This document shows positions 35,000 to 44,757 of a stretch of DNA of 64,000 nucleotides, one piece after another. A program made the translations under genes and the position numbers. The stretch lies in the NCBI RefSeq assembly GCF_040436365.1, contig NZ_AP026369.1, positions 620,001 through 684,000 of the forward strand, given 5' to 3'. The DNA is from Hydrogenimonas sp. SS33 (GTDB taxonomy: Bacteria; Campylobacterota; Campylobacteria; Campylobacterales; Hydrogenimonadaceae). How positions within the stretch are numbered: position 1 is the stretch's first letter; every line of letters begins with the position of its first letter. The notes under the pieces are model-generated. The model saw only the letters and a program-made list of their open reading frames with translations, made no database searches and was not told the origin of the DNA.

Positions 35000-36805
35000 T
35001 TACCGTGTAATGTACCCGCGGTCGACCAGCCAGTCATAGATCGCTTTGGTGACGGGCCCTGCGGCGCTGCCGCCGTGGCCGCCGTGTTCGATGAGTACGG
35101 TAACGACAAACTTGGGCCTTCGGTAGGGGCCGTAGGTGGTCAGCCAGGCGTGGGAGCGGTGGTAGTAGGCCAGTTCGCTCTCTTTCATCCGCTTTTTCTC
35201 CTCCTGGGGAATGCCGATGACCTGGGCGGTACCCGTCTTGCCCGCCACTTTGACCTTGCAGTCGTGCAGCGTACTGTAGGCGGTCCCTTTGGGGTGGTTG
35301 CACACTTCGTACATGGCGCGGCGGATCAGCGGCAGGGCCCGTTTTTCCCGTTCACTCAGGACATCTTCCAGTTCCGCAGGAAGGGGTTTGCCCGCAAGGA
35401 TTTTTGCCAGCCTTGGCCGGGGCAGCCTGCCGGTGGCCAGCAGCGCCGTATAGCGCGCGACCTGCATCGGCGTCACCAGCACATACCCCTGCCCGATGGC
35501 CGAGTTGAGGGTCTCCCCCATATACCAGGGCTGCCCGTACTTGGTCACTTTCCAGTTTTTGTCCGGCACAACACCGATAAATTCGTTGGGAAGGTCGATC
35601 CCCGTCTTTTTGCCGAATCCCATCTTTCTCAACTCTTCGGCGATTTTGTTGATGCCCGTCAGCAGGCTCCCTTTGTAGAAGTAGACGTCGCAGCTCTCCC
35701 GGATTGCCTTGATCATGTCGGTCTCTTTGTGGCCCCAGCTCTTCCAGCAGCGGAATTTGTGCTTGACCGTCTTGCCCAGTTCGATGGCGCCGTTGCAGTA
35801 GAATTTGGTATAAGGGGAGACCTTTCTCGAATCGATGAAGGCGAGGGCGACCCCCGGCTTGATGATGGAGCCCGGCGGATAGAGGCCGTGAATCAGTTTG
35901 TTGGTGAAAGGGTGGTTCAGGTTTTCTATGATCTTTTTCCAGAGCCGGCGGCTGATGCCGCTGACGAAAGCGTTGGGATCGTAGGCGGGAAAGCTTCCCG
36001 CCGCCAGGACGGCTCCGTCGGTACGCATGACGATGGCGACGCCGGAGAGCCCGTGCTTTTTGAACCAGTCGGCGATGAAAGCCTGCAGATCCATATCCAG
36101 ATGCAGGGTGATGTCGTTCTCCTCTTTGGGCATCACCGTCTTCAGAGTCGCCACCTTCTCGTTGAAAGCGCTCACTTTTACCATCCGATATCCCGGCTCC
36201 CCCTCCAGAAAGCGGTTGTAGTAGCGCTCCAGGCCGCTCTTACCCGTGATCATCGTCAATTTCGCCACCCTGTCCCGGCTCATCTCCCGTTCGTTGGCCT
36301 TACCGACATAGCCGATGACATGGGCGGTCATGTCGCCGTAGGGGTAGTACCGCTTCGTCGTCGGTTCTATTTTGACATGGGGCTTCCTGGAGAGTTCCGT
36401 GTAGTGGGGCAGCACCGCTTCATACGGGAGAAATTTGACGACGACAATGGGATCATGCCGGTAGGGGGAGTCGATGCGTAAATAACGTTTGCGCAGCTTC
36501 GTTGCATTGAGATCGGGGAAGTCGCGGACGATCTCTTTGATGGCCCTCTCCAGTTCCGGTTTCCTTCGTTTGGGGGAGAGGTGGGCATCGACAAGAAGTT
36601 TGAAACCGATTTTGTTGATCGCCAGCGGTTTGCCGTGGCGGTCGAGAATTTCGCCGCGCACGGGAAGGATCCACTCTTTCTTGACAATGTTCTGCTTCGC
36701 CAGCGATTCGTAATAGGTGTTGGATTTGATCGTCAACTGATAGATCCTCGCCAGAAGGATCAGCCAGACGACGGCGAATACGGCGATGACGATTTTGATT
36801 TTCAA
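35000..36805 (-). CDS. mrdA: penicillin-binding protein 2 (rod-shape transpeptidase)
   Basis: A 601-residue class B PBP that cross-links lateral-wall peptidoglycan with the Rod complex. One N-terminal helix (about 5-22), the pedestal motif RGEILDRHGKPLA, the transpeptidase SIIK motif in PPGSIIKPG, the SxN equivalent SCD, and KTG in VAGKTGTAQV. It is the last gene of the envelope operon and overlaps the MreD-like gene by four bases. Confidence 0.95.
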   Translation of the reverse strand: MKIKIVIAVFAVVWLILLARIYQLTIKSNTYYESLAKQNIVKKEWILPVRGEILDRHGKPLAINKIGFKLLVDAHLSPKRRKPELERAIKEIVRDFPDLNATKLRKRYLRIDSPYRHDPIVVVKFLPYEAVLPHYTELSRKPHVKIEPTTKRYYPYGDMTAHVIGYVGKANEREMSRDRVAKLTMITGKSGLERYYNRFLEGEPGYRMVKVSAFNEKVATLKTVMPKEENDITLHLDMDLQAFIADWFKKHGLSGVAIVMRTDGAVLAAGSFPAYDPNAFVSGISRRLWKKIIENLNHPFTNKLIHGLYPPGSIIKPGVALAFIDSRKVSPYTKFYCNGAIELGKTVKHKFRCWKSWGHKETDMIKAIRESCDVYFYKGSLLTGINKIAEELRKMGFGKKTGIDLPNEFIGVVPDKNWKVTKYGQPWYMGETLNSAIGQGYVLVTPMQVARYTALLATGRLPRPRLAKILAGKPLPAELEDVLSEREKRALPLIRRAMYEVCNHPKGTAYSTLHDCKVKVAGKTGTAQVIGIPQEEKKRMKESELAYYHRSHAWLTTYGPYRRPKFVVTVLIEHGGHGGSAAGPVTKAIYDWLVDRGYITR

Positions 36806-37275
36806 AAGAGCAGTACCCCCACGATATCGGCCGCGAAATAGGCCAACAGGACCGGGTCATAGCCGAAAAAGGCGGTATGGAGGATCGACCCGTAGATCTG
36901 GAGAAAGAGCAGATAGAGCAGGTCGAAAACCGTGACACTGACGACGGCGATAAGCGTCCGGTTCCGTAGCAGATAGCTGATTTTTGGGTCGAAAAGGGTA
37001 TAGGTGACGATCATGGCGCTCCAGATGCCGTAGAGCGGAAGGTTCCAGACCGACTCGAAAACGACGGCATAGAGCATCCAGGCGAAGACCCCATAGAAAT
37101 CCCTCTTCTCGAGCGCCTCACGCCATTTGACATAGGCGAAGCCCAGAAGCGGCGGCAGCAGCGGATAGAGTGACATCAGCGTCGGGTAGAGGAGCAGGAG
37201 CCCCGTCCACCCCAGCGCGGATGTCAGAGTTTTCTGATGAGAGAGATTTCGTTGCAGATCGGAAAATGTATGCAT
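36802..37275 (-). CDS. MreD-like integral membrane protein
   Basis: 157 residues with about five hydrophobic helices. It has the size and position of MreD, directly ahead of PBP2, and corresponds to a membrane protein in the same place in C. jejuni (Cj0651). Sequence identity to MreD is not obvious by eye, so the call rests on context. The start lies 52 bases inside the acetyltransferase gene; no later start gives a full first helix. Confidence 0.68.
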   Translation of the reverse strand: MHTFSDLQRNLSHQKTLTSALGWTGLLLLYPTLMSLYPLLPPLLGFAYVKWREALEKRDFYGVFAWMLYAVVFESVWNLPLYGIWSAMIVTYTLFDPKISYLLRNRTLIAVVSVTVFDLLYLLFLQIYGSILHTAFFGYDPVLLAYFAADIVGVLLF

Positions 37276-37691
37276 TTGATGCAGTCCGCCCAGATTTTGT
37301 GTTCGGGAATCGACTCTTTGGGAATCTCCCGAAATCCGAGACGCTCGAAAAAAGTTCCCATATAGGTGAGTGTCAGAATTTCGCGCAGCCCCAGGGCTTT
37401 TCCTTCCCTGATCGTCTCCTCCACCAGGCGGCTGCCGATGCGGTGGTGCCTGAACCCCTCCCGGACAATGAGGCTTCTTACCTCTCCCAGCCGCACGGAA
37501 TGGATATGCAGCGCCACATACCCGACGATGGCGCCCTCCTCCTTCTCACGCGCAATGGTGTAGGAGCGTATGTTGGTGGCCAGTTCGTCGTCGCTTCGCG
37601 GCAGGATGATCCCCTCTTCCACCTCTTTTCGGACGATGGCCTGCATTTCGGGAATGTCGGTCAGAAGCGGCTTTTCGTAGATTACGGGCAC
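37224..37691 (-). CDS. GNAT N-acetyltransferase, ArgA-like
   Basis: A 155-residue single-domain acetyltransferase with the acetyl-CoA loop EGFRHHRIGSRLVEE and LTLTYMGTFFERLGFREI. The C-terminal Cys residues (ADCIKCIHFPICNE) are typical of short N-acetylglutamate synthases, giving the first step of arginine synthesis. The substrate is inferred. It overlaps engB by ten bases. Confidence 0.82.
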   Translation of the reverse strand: MPVIYEKPLLTDIPEMQAIVRKEVEEGIILPRSDDELATNIRSYTIAREKEEGAIVGYVALHIHSVRLGEVRSLIVREGFRHHRIGSRLVEETIREGKALGLREILTLTYMGTFFERLGFREIPKESIPEHKIWADCIKCIHFPICNEISLIRKL

Positions 37692-38299
37692 GGTGCCCCC
37701 TTGATGACGATATCAAAGATTAGCCGCTCCAGCCGTTCGACCCCTTTTCGCTTCAGATTCGAAACGACGATCGCCCCCGGATGGTCCCGAAGAAGGTGTC
37801 CCATCTCCTTCTGGTTCAGTTTGTCCGACTTGGTGAAGACTTCCAGATAACATTGGTCGGGCCCGATGAATCCGGCAATATAGTCTTTCACTTCGTTGTC
37901 GATCTGCTCGTCGGGATGGCGCGCGTCGCGCAGATGGATGAAGAGCCGGATCGTCCGGCGGTTCTTGATGAATTCGTTGAGGCTCTTCTGCCATTCGAAT
38001 TTCATGCTTTTGGAGACTTTCGCATATCCGAAACCGGGGAGGTCGACGAAATGGAGGCGGTATTTCTCACCGGTCTCATCCTCTTTGTAAACGATGTCGA
38101 AATAGTTGATCAGACGGGTCTTGCCCGGTGTGGAAGAGCTTTTGGCCAGATTTTTGCGGTGGGTCAGCGCATTGAGAAGCGAACTTTTGCCCACGTTGCT
38201 TCGTCCAAGAAAGACGACCTCGCCGATCCCTTCGGCCGGTGCCTCCTGGATCTTGCTGGCACTGGTGATGAAGGAGGCGTCAACGATTCTTGCCGGCAT
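37682..38299 (-). CDS. engB: ribosome biogenesis GTPase EngB/YsxC
   Basis: A 205-residue TRAFAC GTPase needed for large-subunit assembly. G1 is GRSNVGKSSLLNAL, G2 STPGKTR, G3 DLPGFGYAKVS, G4 TKSDKLNQ. Starts within the lptA 3' end. Confidence 0.96.
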   Translation of the reverse strand: MPARIVDASFITSASKIQEAPAEGIGEVVFLGRSNVGKSSLLNALTHRKNLAKSSSTPGKTRLINYFDIVYKEDETGEKYRLHFVDLPGFGYAKVSKSMKFEWQKSLNEFIKNRRTIRLFIHLRDARHPDEQIDNEVKDYIAGFIGPDQCYLEVFTKSDKLNQKEMGHLLRDHPGAIVVSNLKRKGVERLERLIFDIVIKGAPCP

Positions 38300-38777
38300 C
38301 TTTCTCTTCTACCTTGAAAATGAATTTGACGGGTTTGTGGGCACCCCCTTCGACTGTCGCCCTGCCGCTCTGTTTCTCGACGACGACCTTCTCTCCGGTG
38401 ACGGTTCTGTCGAGTGCCGGCTCTTTCAGCACCACATGGCCGTAGAGTTCGTAGATCTCACCGGCAGGTCTGTAGACCAACCGGTCCGCTTTGCCGCTAT
38501 ACCATTTTGGATCCTCTTTCATATGGATGACGAAGGAGACCTTTCCGAGCGCTTCGTACTTCAAAGGTTTACGTTTGGCATTGAAATAGACATTCACTTT
38601 CGTGGCATTGAGCTCGTCGGTGCCCTTTTTCATATGGACATGGCCCAGAAACTTCGTCACCCGGCTCTGTTCGTCGGCTTCGAACCGGTCGGAGGTGATC
38701 GTCACCTCTTCCGCCGTCGCGGCAAGCCCCATACAAAGCAGGAGAACAGCCGCCGTCCACCTCGTTTTATTTTTCAC
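38280..38777 (-). CDS. lptA: LptA periplasmic LPS-transport protein
   Basis: Bridges inner and outer membrane in lipopolysaccharide export. 165 residues: signal peptide KNKTRWTAAVLLLCMGLAATA, then OstA-type beta strands (TITSDRFEADEQ, FLGHVHMKKGTDEL, GKADRLVYRPAGEIYELYGHV). I chose a GTG start with AAGGATAT upstream; the in-frame ATG 49 codons earlier would bury the signal peptide and overlap lptC deeply. Confidence 0.88.
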   Translation of the reverse strand: MKNKTRWTAAVLLLCMGLAATAEEVTITSDRFEADEQSRVTKFLGHVHMKKGTDELNATKVNVYFNAKRKPLKYEALGKVSFVIHMKEDPKWYSGKADRLVYRPAGEIYELYGHVVLKEPALDRTVTGEKVVVEKQSGRATVEGGAHKPVKFIFKVEEKDAGKNR

Positions 38778-39306
38778 CCGGTATATCCTTTTCGTTGATT
38801 CTCGCCCGTATGGATCTGGCTCTGATTTTACCACTTTTTCGGTTATAGCGCAGAGCCCGTCCATGCACCACGCTTTCGCCGTAGGTAAGAATAAAGGGAA
38901 GGTTTCCTGTGGTGTAAAGGTCACGTTTCGCGAAATAGTCGAGATGGTCGGTCTTCATCCGCCATCCGTCGCTGCGGGCAAGCCGCACGTGCTTTCTTAG
39001 CTGCACATCCCTGTTGTCCCGGACGATCGCCCGTCCCGCGCGGAGGGATTCGCTTCCCATGGGGGCCAGCCGGGTCAGGTTCACCTCTTCCACAATCACC
39101 GTATGGGCAAACTTTTTGCCGATATGGCCGGAGAGGATGCTTTCTACCCCTTTGGGGGTGATTTCGTAACTTTTGAAATCTTCGAAAACGATGCCGGGAA
39201 TCCCTTTCTTCTCCACGATGCCCACATGGTAGGGCTGCAGCGTGAAGATGGCGGCGAGGGTAAGAAGAAAAAGCCCCCAGACAAAAAAACGGATGCCTAG
39301 GTCCAT
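38767..39306 (-). CDS. lptC: LptC-like LPS export protein
   Basis: 179 residues with one N-terminal helix (FFVWGLFLLTLAAIFTL) and a single LptC/OstA-like beta domain (SYEITPKGVES, ARSDGWRMKTDHLDYF, LRYNRKSGKI). Its place between kdsC and lptA is the usual one. The start overlaps the kdsC end by ten bases. Confidence 0.85.
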   Translation of the reverse strand: MDLGIRFFVWGLFLLTLAAIFTLQPYHVGIVEKKGIPGIVFEDFKSYEITPKGVESILSGHIGKKFAHTVIVEEVNLTRLAPMGSESLRAGRAIVRDNRDVQLRKHVRLARSDGWRMKTDHLDYFAKRDLYTTGNLPFILTYGESVVHGRALRYNRKSGKIRARSIRARINEKDIPGEK

Positions 39307-39791
39307 CGGGCGAGGTACTCCTCTTCCAGACCCTCCTGCCGGATCAGAAGCTCCAGCATCTCCCTGACGGCACCGTCACCCCCTTTGCGGCTGAGCACCA
39401 CATCGGCGATATCCATGACATAGTGGTTGGCGTCGCTGGGAACGAAAGAGATGGCGCATGCCTTGAGTATGCGGTAGTCATTCAGATCGTCCCCGATCAT
39501 CGCCACATTTTCCATGCCGATACCCAACTTTTCACAAAGCTCTTCGAGTTTGGCGTATTTGTCCCTGACCCCCTGATAGAGGTGGTGCACTCCCAGTTCC
39601 TTCGCCCTCCTCTCCACGATTTTGGAGCGCCGGCCGGTGATGATGGCCACATCCCGTCCCATGGCGATCCAGTTGGCTATGGCGAAACCGTCCTTGACGT
39701 TAAAGGCTTTGATCTCGTCCCCTTCGTCGGTGTAGACGATGCGGCCGTCGGTCATGCAGCCGTCCACATCCAGCACCACGAGACGGATCAC
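39297..39791 (-). CDS. kdsC: 3-deoxy-D-manno-octulosonate 8-phosphate phosphatase
   Basis: HAD phosphatase of Kdo synthesis, 164 residues. The HAD motif I is LDVDGCMTDG, motif II TGRRS, motif III with K in RDKYAKL and motif IV GDDLNDYRIL. The GTG start overlaps the hisB TGA (GTGA), so the long upstream frame is not used. Genes for Kdo and LPS transport (lptC, lptA) follow directly. Confidence 0.93.
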   Translation of the reverse strand: MIRLVVLDVDGCMTDGRIVYTDEGDEIKAFNVKDGFAIANWIAMGRDVAIITGRRSKIVERRAKELGVHHLYQGVRDKYAKLEELCEKLGIGMENVAMIGDDLNDYRILKACAISFVPSDANHYVMDIADVVLSRKGGDGAVREMLELLIRQEGLEEEYLARWT

Positions 39792-40363
39792 AGAATCCCT
39801 TTGGTACTGGGGATGCCGGCTTTGGCGTTGGGGGCCAGGGCCCTGCGCAGCGCGACGGCGGACGCTTTGAAGGCCGCCTCGATGATGTGGTGGCGGTTGT
39901 GTCCCCGCTGCCGGACAATATGCAGCGTGATTCCCGCATTGAAGGCGAAAGCCTTGAAGAACTCTTCCGCAAGCTCCGTGTCGAACCGCCCGACCTTGCC
40001 GTCCACGTCCGTTTCGTAGACCAGGTAGGGGCGGTTGCTCAGATCCAGCGCGCACTCCACCGCCGCTTCGTCCATCACGATGACGGCATTACCGAAACGC
40101 TCCACCCCTTCGATGGGGTAGACCGCTTCGTTGAGCGCCTGCCCCAGAACGATCCCCACATCCTCCACGGTGTGGTGGTCATCCACATGCACATCCCCTT
40201 CGCAGGAGACCGTCAGGTCGAACTGGGCATGCTTGGCGAAACTCTCCAGCATATGGTCGAAAAATCCCACTCCCGTCGAAATTTTGGAACGGCCGCTGCC
40301 GTCGACGTCCAGGCTCAATTCGATTTTCGTCTCTTTCGTCTCTCTTCGTTTCTCTATAACCAC
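39788..40363 (-). CDS. hisB: imidazoleglycerol-phosphate dehydratase
   Basis: Sixth step of histidine biosynthesis, 191 residues, monofunctional form. Mn-binding motifs: GFFDHMLESFAKH, DVHVDDHHTVED and, near the C-terminus, RRGHNRHHIIEAAFKA-like (QRGHNRHHIIEA). GTG start. It is the only his gene in this operon. Confidence 0.95.
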   Translation of the reverse strand: MVIEKRRETKETKIELSLDVDGSGRSKISTGVGFFDHMLESFAKHAQFDLTVSCEGDVHVDDHHTVEDVGIVLGQALNEAVYPIEGVERFGNAVIVMDEAAVECALDLSNRPYLVYETDVDGKVGRFDTELAEEFFKAFAFNAGITLHIVRQRGHNRHHIIEAAFKASAVALRRALAPNAKAGIPSTKGIL

Positions 40364-40364
40364 G

Positions 40365-41165
40365 TCAACCCCTTACTATGAATGCACCCGGAATGCTCCA
40401 GGCTTTGATGAAATCTCTCGCTTCCGCTTCGGAGCGGAAGCCGGTCAGCCATACCCGGTAGAGCGGCGCCCCTCCCACCATAAAACGCTTGATGACCGTA
40501 TGGTAACGCCCCTCGAAATTGTCGTAACTCTTTTTGTACTTCATCGCCCCCTCGTAGCGGCGGAAGGAGCCCACCTGCACCGCAAATCCGCTCAGGACTA
40601 CACGGTCGCGCACCGCATGGCCGCTCCGTTTCGCCATCGAGGCGATGATATTGTCAAAACCGAGTACTTTGAGGCACACCGGTGCCGTCCCGGTCCGGTC
40701 GATGCCGATCTTCTTTCCCGCCGCGTAGGAGAGGTCGATGATGCGCCCGCTCACGAAGGGCCCCCGGTCGTTGATGCGCACCACCACCGATTTTCCGTTT
40801 CGTTTGTTGGTGACCTTCACCATCGTGTTCATCGGCAGCGTCTTGTGTGCCGCCGTCATCGCGTACATATTGTAAATCTCCCCGTTGGAGGTGCGGCCTC
40901 CGTGGAAGTTGGGACCGTACCAGCTGGCGATACCCTCCTGGGTCCACCCCACATGGACCACCGTCGGATAGTAGGTCCTTCCGTTGATCGTATAGGGACG
41001 CAGCGTCGCCCGGTGGATCGCTTTGGAAGAGCGCGGTTTGGAGGGCCCCGGTCCGAAGACGGGAACCCCCAGTGTTGTATTGCGGGCACCGCACCCGTCC
41101 AGCCAGAGAAGCAGCGGAAGCGACGTCAGGCAGCCAAGCAGAAACGTCCTAATTGGGAATGACAA
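40365..41165 (-). CDS. rlpA: RlpA-like septal lytic transglycosylase, SPOR domain lipoprotein
   Basis: 266 residues. Signal peptide with lipobox LDGC (Cys25), double-psi beta-barrel domain ([35 protein letters not shown], holding the catalytic Asp) and a C-terminal SPOR domain (GFAVQVGSF) that binds denuded septal glycan. TTG start with AGGGGACAG upstream, within the mltD end by 17 bases. Confidence 0.93.
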   Translation of the reverse strand: MSFPIRTFLLGCLTSLPLLLWLDGCGARNTTLGVPVFGPGPSKPRSSKAIHRATLRPYTINGRTYYPTVVHVGWTQEGIASWYGPNFHGGRTSNGEIYNMYAMTAAHKTLPMNTMVKVTNKRNGKSVVVRINDRGPFVSGRIIDLSYAAGKKIGIDRTGTAPVCLKVLGFDNIIASMAKRSGHAVRDRVVLSGFAVQVGSFRRYEGAMKYKKSYDNFEGRYHTVIKRFMVGGAPLYRVWLTGFRSEAEARDFIKAWSIPGAFIVRG

Positions 41166-42369
41166 GTCTGTCCCCTACATGGATGATGTCGCTCTTGAGG
41201 GCGTTGCGTGTCTTGATGGTCGCCACTTTCACCCCGAAACGCCGGGCGATCTTGTAGATGGAGTCTCCAGGCTTCACTTTGTAGCGGTGGATGGAGCCTT
41301 TGGGAATCGGAATGACCAGCTCCTGTTTGGGGTAGATGATCCCTCTGCGTATTTTGTTGAAGGAGGCGATCACTTTGTAGTGAATGCCGTACCGGTAGGC
41401 GATCTGGCTCAGCGTCTCCCCCTTTTTGACCCGGTGCACCAGATACATGCTCTTCTGCCGGCCCGGTTTGTAGGAGGTACGGAAAATCCTGACCTTGCTG
41501 AGTGGGATGTTGATGAAGGAGCTCTTCTGCGGCGGGGTGAAACCGTATTTGAATTGGGGATTGAGCTCTTTCAGCGCTTTGGTGCTCATGCCGATCTGCC
41601 GGGCGATATGCTCCATGGACTCTCCCCCATTGACACGCACGCGCACCAGCCGTTCCGAATCGGAGGGGTTGAAGAGTTTCAGTTCCGCTTTGGTGAAGGA
41701 GAGCTGGGCGTTGTTGGCCACCAGCGCCAGGGAGAGGATTTTCCGAAGGTAGTTCCTGCTCTCCCTGGGCAGATAGCGCTTCTTCTCGTCCAGCAGGGTG
41801 TGAAGGTCGTCGCTTCCCGCTTTTTTGATGGCCTGAAGCACCCTCCCCTCGCCGCAGTTGTAGGCCAGCGCGGCCAGATACCATTTGCCGAACATGCCGT
41901 AGAGCCGCTTCAGGTAGGCGATGGCCGCTTCGGTAGAGCGCACCGGATCCTTCCGTTCGTCGACATATCGGTCGATTTTCAGGCCGTAAAGTCGGGCCGT
42001 TTTGGGCATGAACTGCCAAAGCCCCACCGCTTTGGCCGAGGACCTGGCATGGGCGTCGAAGTGGGATTCCGCCATCGCCATATAGAGAAAGACCTGGGGC
42101 ACATCCTCTTTGGCGAGCATTTTTCGGAGGGTGGGAATGTAGCTCTGCCCTCTGCGCAGCATACGCAGGTAATAGTTGCGTTTGCGTGTCGTCAGGTCGT
42201 TTTTGAACCGGCGGAAAAGCGGGTCTCTAAGAAAACCGGAGGGGATGTCGAGCGTTTCGAGCACCTTCGCATCGTCAATATAGACCGGATCCGTCATCAG
42301 CGACGCATGCAGTGTTCCGGCAATCAGGAATGCGGACAAAAGCACGCCCCTCAACCATCGCATCACCAT
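41149..42369 (-). CDS. mltD: membrane-bound lytic murein transglycosylase D with LysM domains
   Basis: 406 residues. Signal peptide, transglycosylase domain with glutamate in [18 protein letters not shown] and ALAYNCGEG, then a degenerate LysM (about 236-275) and two clear ones ([37 protein letters not shown]). Family 1D pattern. No lipobox is seen. First gene of the envelope operon. Confidence 0.94.
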   Translation of the reverse strand: MVMRWLRGVLLSAFLIAGTLHASLMTDPVYIDDAKVLETLDIPSGFLRDPLFRRFKNDLTTRKRNYYLRMLRRGQSYIPTLRKMLAKEDVPQVFLYMAMAESHFDAHARSSAKAVGLWQFMPKTARLYGLKIDRYVDERKDPVRSTEAAIAYLKRLYGMFGKWYLAALAYNCGEGRVLQAIKKAGSDDLHTLLDEKKRYLPRESRNYLRKILSLALVANNAQLSFTKAELKLFNPSDSERLVRVRVNGGESMEHIARQIGMSTKALKELNPQFKYGFTPPQKSSFINIPLSKVRIFRTSYKPGRQKSMYLVHRVKKGETLSQIAYRYGIHYKVIASFNKIRRGIIYPKQELVIPIPKGSIHRYKVKPGDSIYKIARRFGVKVATIKTRNALKSDIIHVGDRLVIPN

Positions 42370-42423
42370 AAAACTTCCTCTTTCACTAACGTTGCCCGAG
42401 CCAAAATCATAGAAAATCCGGTC

Positions 42424-42429
42424 ATTATA
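42424..42429 (-). promoter_or_regulatory. -10 box (TATAAT) before mltD operon
   Basis: On the minus strand GGTATAATGACC lies 55 bases before the mltD ATG, at the very 3' end of tatD. It is the best candidate promoter for the ten-gene mltD to mrdA operon. Confidence 0.55.
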
Positions 42430-43219
42430 CCATTTGAAGGGTTTTTAACGGCTGAAAGAGGCGCATCGCGTTGCGGGTCGTCTCCTCGGCGATCGTCTCG
42501 GCATCGCTTTGCAGAAGCTCCGCCATCTTCTCCACCACGAGGGTCGTATAGGCCGGTTCGTTCCGTTTTCCCCTGAAAGGGTGCGGCGTCAGGTAGGGCG
42601 CGTCGGTTTCGACCACCAGACGCTCACGGGGGATTTTGGGCAGCACATGGGGAAGTTTTTTGGCGTTTTTGAATGTCAGTACCCCGCCGATGCCGTAGTA
42701 GAATCCCGCCTCGGCCAGTTTCAGCAGCTGCTCGTCGGCATTGTAGCAGTGAAGCACGCCCCCGACCGCTTCGGCCCCGTGCTCCAGCAGCATCTCCATC
42801 GCATCGGCGCTCGCATCGCGGATATGGACGATGAGGGGCTTGCCCACCGCTTTGGCCAGTTCGATCTGGGCACCGAAGACCCTCTTCTGCTCGGCGATCT
42901 CTTCATGCCGCTCCCCTTCATTTTCGGGAAGGCGGAAATAGTCGAGCCCGCATTCGCCGACGGCGACGCACTTTTCATCTTCCAGAAAGGTCCGCAAAAG
43001 CGCCTCGTCGTACCCCTCCTTGTCGTAGGGGTGGACCCCCGCGGCATAGAAGACGTCGTCGTACCGGTGGGCGATATCGCGGGCTTTGGGGAGCGTGGCG
43101 ATGTTGGCGCCGGGAATGACGAACCCCCGCACCCCCTTCTCTCTCGCCCTCGCCAGCACCTCGTCAAGATCCCCGTCGAAACGGGCATCGTCGAGATGGC
43201 AGTGGGTGTCGATGATCAT
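42425..43219 (-). CDS. tatD: TatD-family metal-dependent DNase
   Basis: 264-residue TIM-barrel hydrolase. Metal ligands: IDTHCHLDD at the N-terminus, GECGLDYF, the His of VHIRDA, LHCYN and ETDAPYLTPHP. Overlaps recN by four bases. Confidence 0.95.
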   Translation of the reverse strand: MIIDTHCHLDDARFDGDLDEVLARAREKGVRGFVIPGANIATLPKARDIAHRYDDVFYAAGVHPYDKEGYDEALLRTFLEDEKCVAVGECGLDYFRLPENEGERHEEIAEQKRVFGAQIELAKAVGKPLIVHIRDASADAMEMLLEHGAEAVGGVLHCYNADEQLLKLAEAGFYYGIGGVLTFKNAKKLPHVLPKIPRERLVVETDAPYLTPHPFRGKRNEPAYTTLVVEKMAELLQSDAETIAEETTRNAMRLFQPLKTLQMV

Positions 43220-44757
43220 TCGGCAAACTCCTGAAGCAGATTTTTCGCCAGCGACCTGGCCTCCTCCCCGCCCCTTTCGCCTGCGATCATCCGGGCGATC
43301 TCACCGACCCGCTCCTTCGCATCGAGGCGCTTCGCCCGGCTGCGTCCTCCCTCTTTGGTCACCAGAATGTGCTCCTTCGCGGCGGCGGTGAGATGGGGCT
43401 GGTGGGAGATGGCGACGATCTGGTAGTTTTTGGAGAGGGTTTTGAGCAGTTTCGCGATGGCGATGCTCTCGTCGCCGCTGACATTGGCGTCGATCTCGTC
43501 GATCAGCAAAATCCCCTCGCCGCCCGCCAGCTCGCTCTTGCAAAGCATCAGCGCCAGGCGTATGCGGTTGAACTCCCCGCCGCTGAGGGTTTTGACCGAG
43601 GAGCCCTCCAGGTCGATGTCCACCGCGTCGATTCCCGTGCTGTCCAGGGGTTTGGTCTGTACTCTGAAGTGCAGGGGCGGCATCCGAAGCTCGGAAAGGT
43701 ACCTGTTGATGAAGTGCTCCACCTTCCCCGCCGCCGCCCTGCGGTCGGTGCTGATGTTCTGCGCCTCTTTTTCCAGAATCAACGCCAGCTTCTCCACCTC
43801 TTCGGCCAGGCTTCCCAGCTCATGGTCGATGTTGCGAAGATATTCGAGCTCCCTGACCTTCTCGTCCCGGTACGCCAGCGCCTCTTCGATGGAGCCGTAG
43901 CGCCGTTTCAGGTCGGCCAGGGTCTCGATGCGGTCGAGCACCTGCTCCACGTCGATGCCGTCGAGCTCCTCGAGCATCTCTTCGCCCCGCTCGAACTCGG
44001 CACGCAGCGTATTCATCGCTTCGGTAAAAAGAGTCGTATCGGCATCGATCATCCCCAGCGCTTCGATAACGTCGTCTTCGCTTTCGAAAATGCGCGACGC
44101 TTTGGCGATCGCCTCGCCGATCTTCTCTTTTTTGGAGAGTTTGCGCTTGATCGCCATCAACTCTTCGTCCTCTCCTGCGCGGGGAGCCGCCTCGTCGATC
44201 TTCTTTATCTCGAACTCGGCGAACTCGATCAACTCCCTGACCCGCTTCTCATCTTCCCTCATCTTTTCCAGGCGGCCGCTTTTGTCCCTGAACTCGGCGT
44301 AATGCTCCCTGAACCGCGAAAGTTTGCGCGGGTATCCGGCATCTTCCACCGCCGCCATCGCATCGAGCAGCTCCACCAGCAGCTGGGAAGAGAGCTCGTT
44401 GTTGCTTCGCTGGCTGATGTGCCGCACCAGAGGCGAAAGGATCTCCCTGAGCCGCTTTTTGGAGATGGTCAGATCGTTGAGGAAGTAGCGCACCTTCTCC
44501 CGCTTCACGGCACGCACCGTCATCTCGTCCTCTTCCTGGGCCGCGTAACTCTCCAACGAGACGAGGTCGCTGCGTTTGAGCAGGGCTTCGGAGACTTCCG
44601 CCGTCGCGTCCGCCAGCCCGAAAAGGGCCAACAGCGCCTGCATGAAGACCGACTTGCCGGCCCCGCTGGGGCCCGTGACAGCGATGAGTCCCGGCACGAA
44701 CTCCAGTTCCAGGGTTTCGAACCCCACCAGGTTTTTGGCGTAGAAGCGTTCGATCAT
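43216..44757 (-). CDS. recN: DNA repair protein RecN
   Basis: SMC-like ATPase of double-strand break repair. Walker A in GPSGAGKSVF, long coiled coil (about 150-330), signature LSGGEFNRIRLAL, Walker B LLIDEIDANVSG and the ISHQPHL switch. At 513 residues it is about 40 shorter than E. coli RecN, mostly in the coiled coil, as is usual in Campylobacterota. Confidence 0.93.
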   Translation of the reverse strand: MIERFYAKNLVGFETLELEFVPGLIAVTGPSGAGKSVFMQALLALFGLADATAEVSEALLKRSDLVSLESYAAQEEDEMTVRAVKREKVRYFLNDLTISKKRLREILSPLVRHISQRSNNELSSQLLVELLDAMAAVEDAGYPRKLSRFREHYAEFRDKSGRLEKMREDEKRVRELIEFAEFEIKKIDEAAPRAGEDEELMAIKRKLSKKEKIGEAIAKASRIFESEDDVIEALGMIDADTTLFTEAMNTLRAEFERGEEMLEELDGIDVEQVLDRIETLADLKRRYGSIEEALAYRDEKVRELEYLRNIDHELGSLAEEVEKLALILEKEAQNISTDRRAAAGKVEHFINRYLSELRMPPLHFRVQTKPLDSTGIDAVDIDLEGSSVKTLSGGEFNRIRLALMLCKSELAGGEGILLIDEIDANVSGDESIAIAKLLKTLSKNYQIVAISHQPHLTAAAKEHILVTKEGGRSRAKRLDAKERVGEIARMIAGERGGEEARSLAKNLLQEFAE

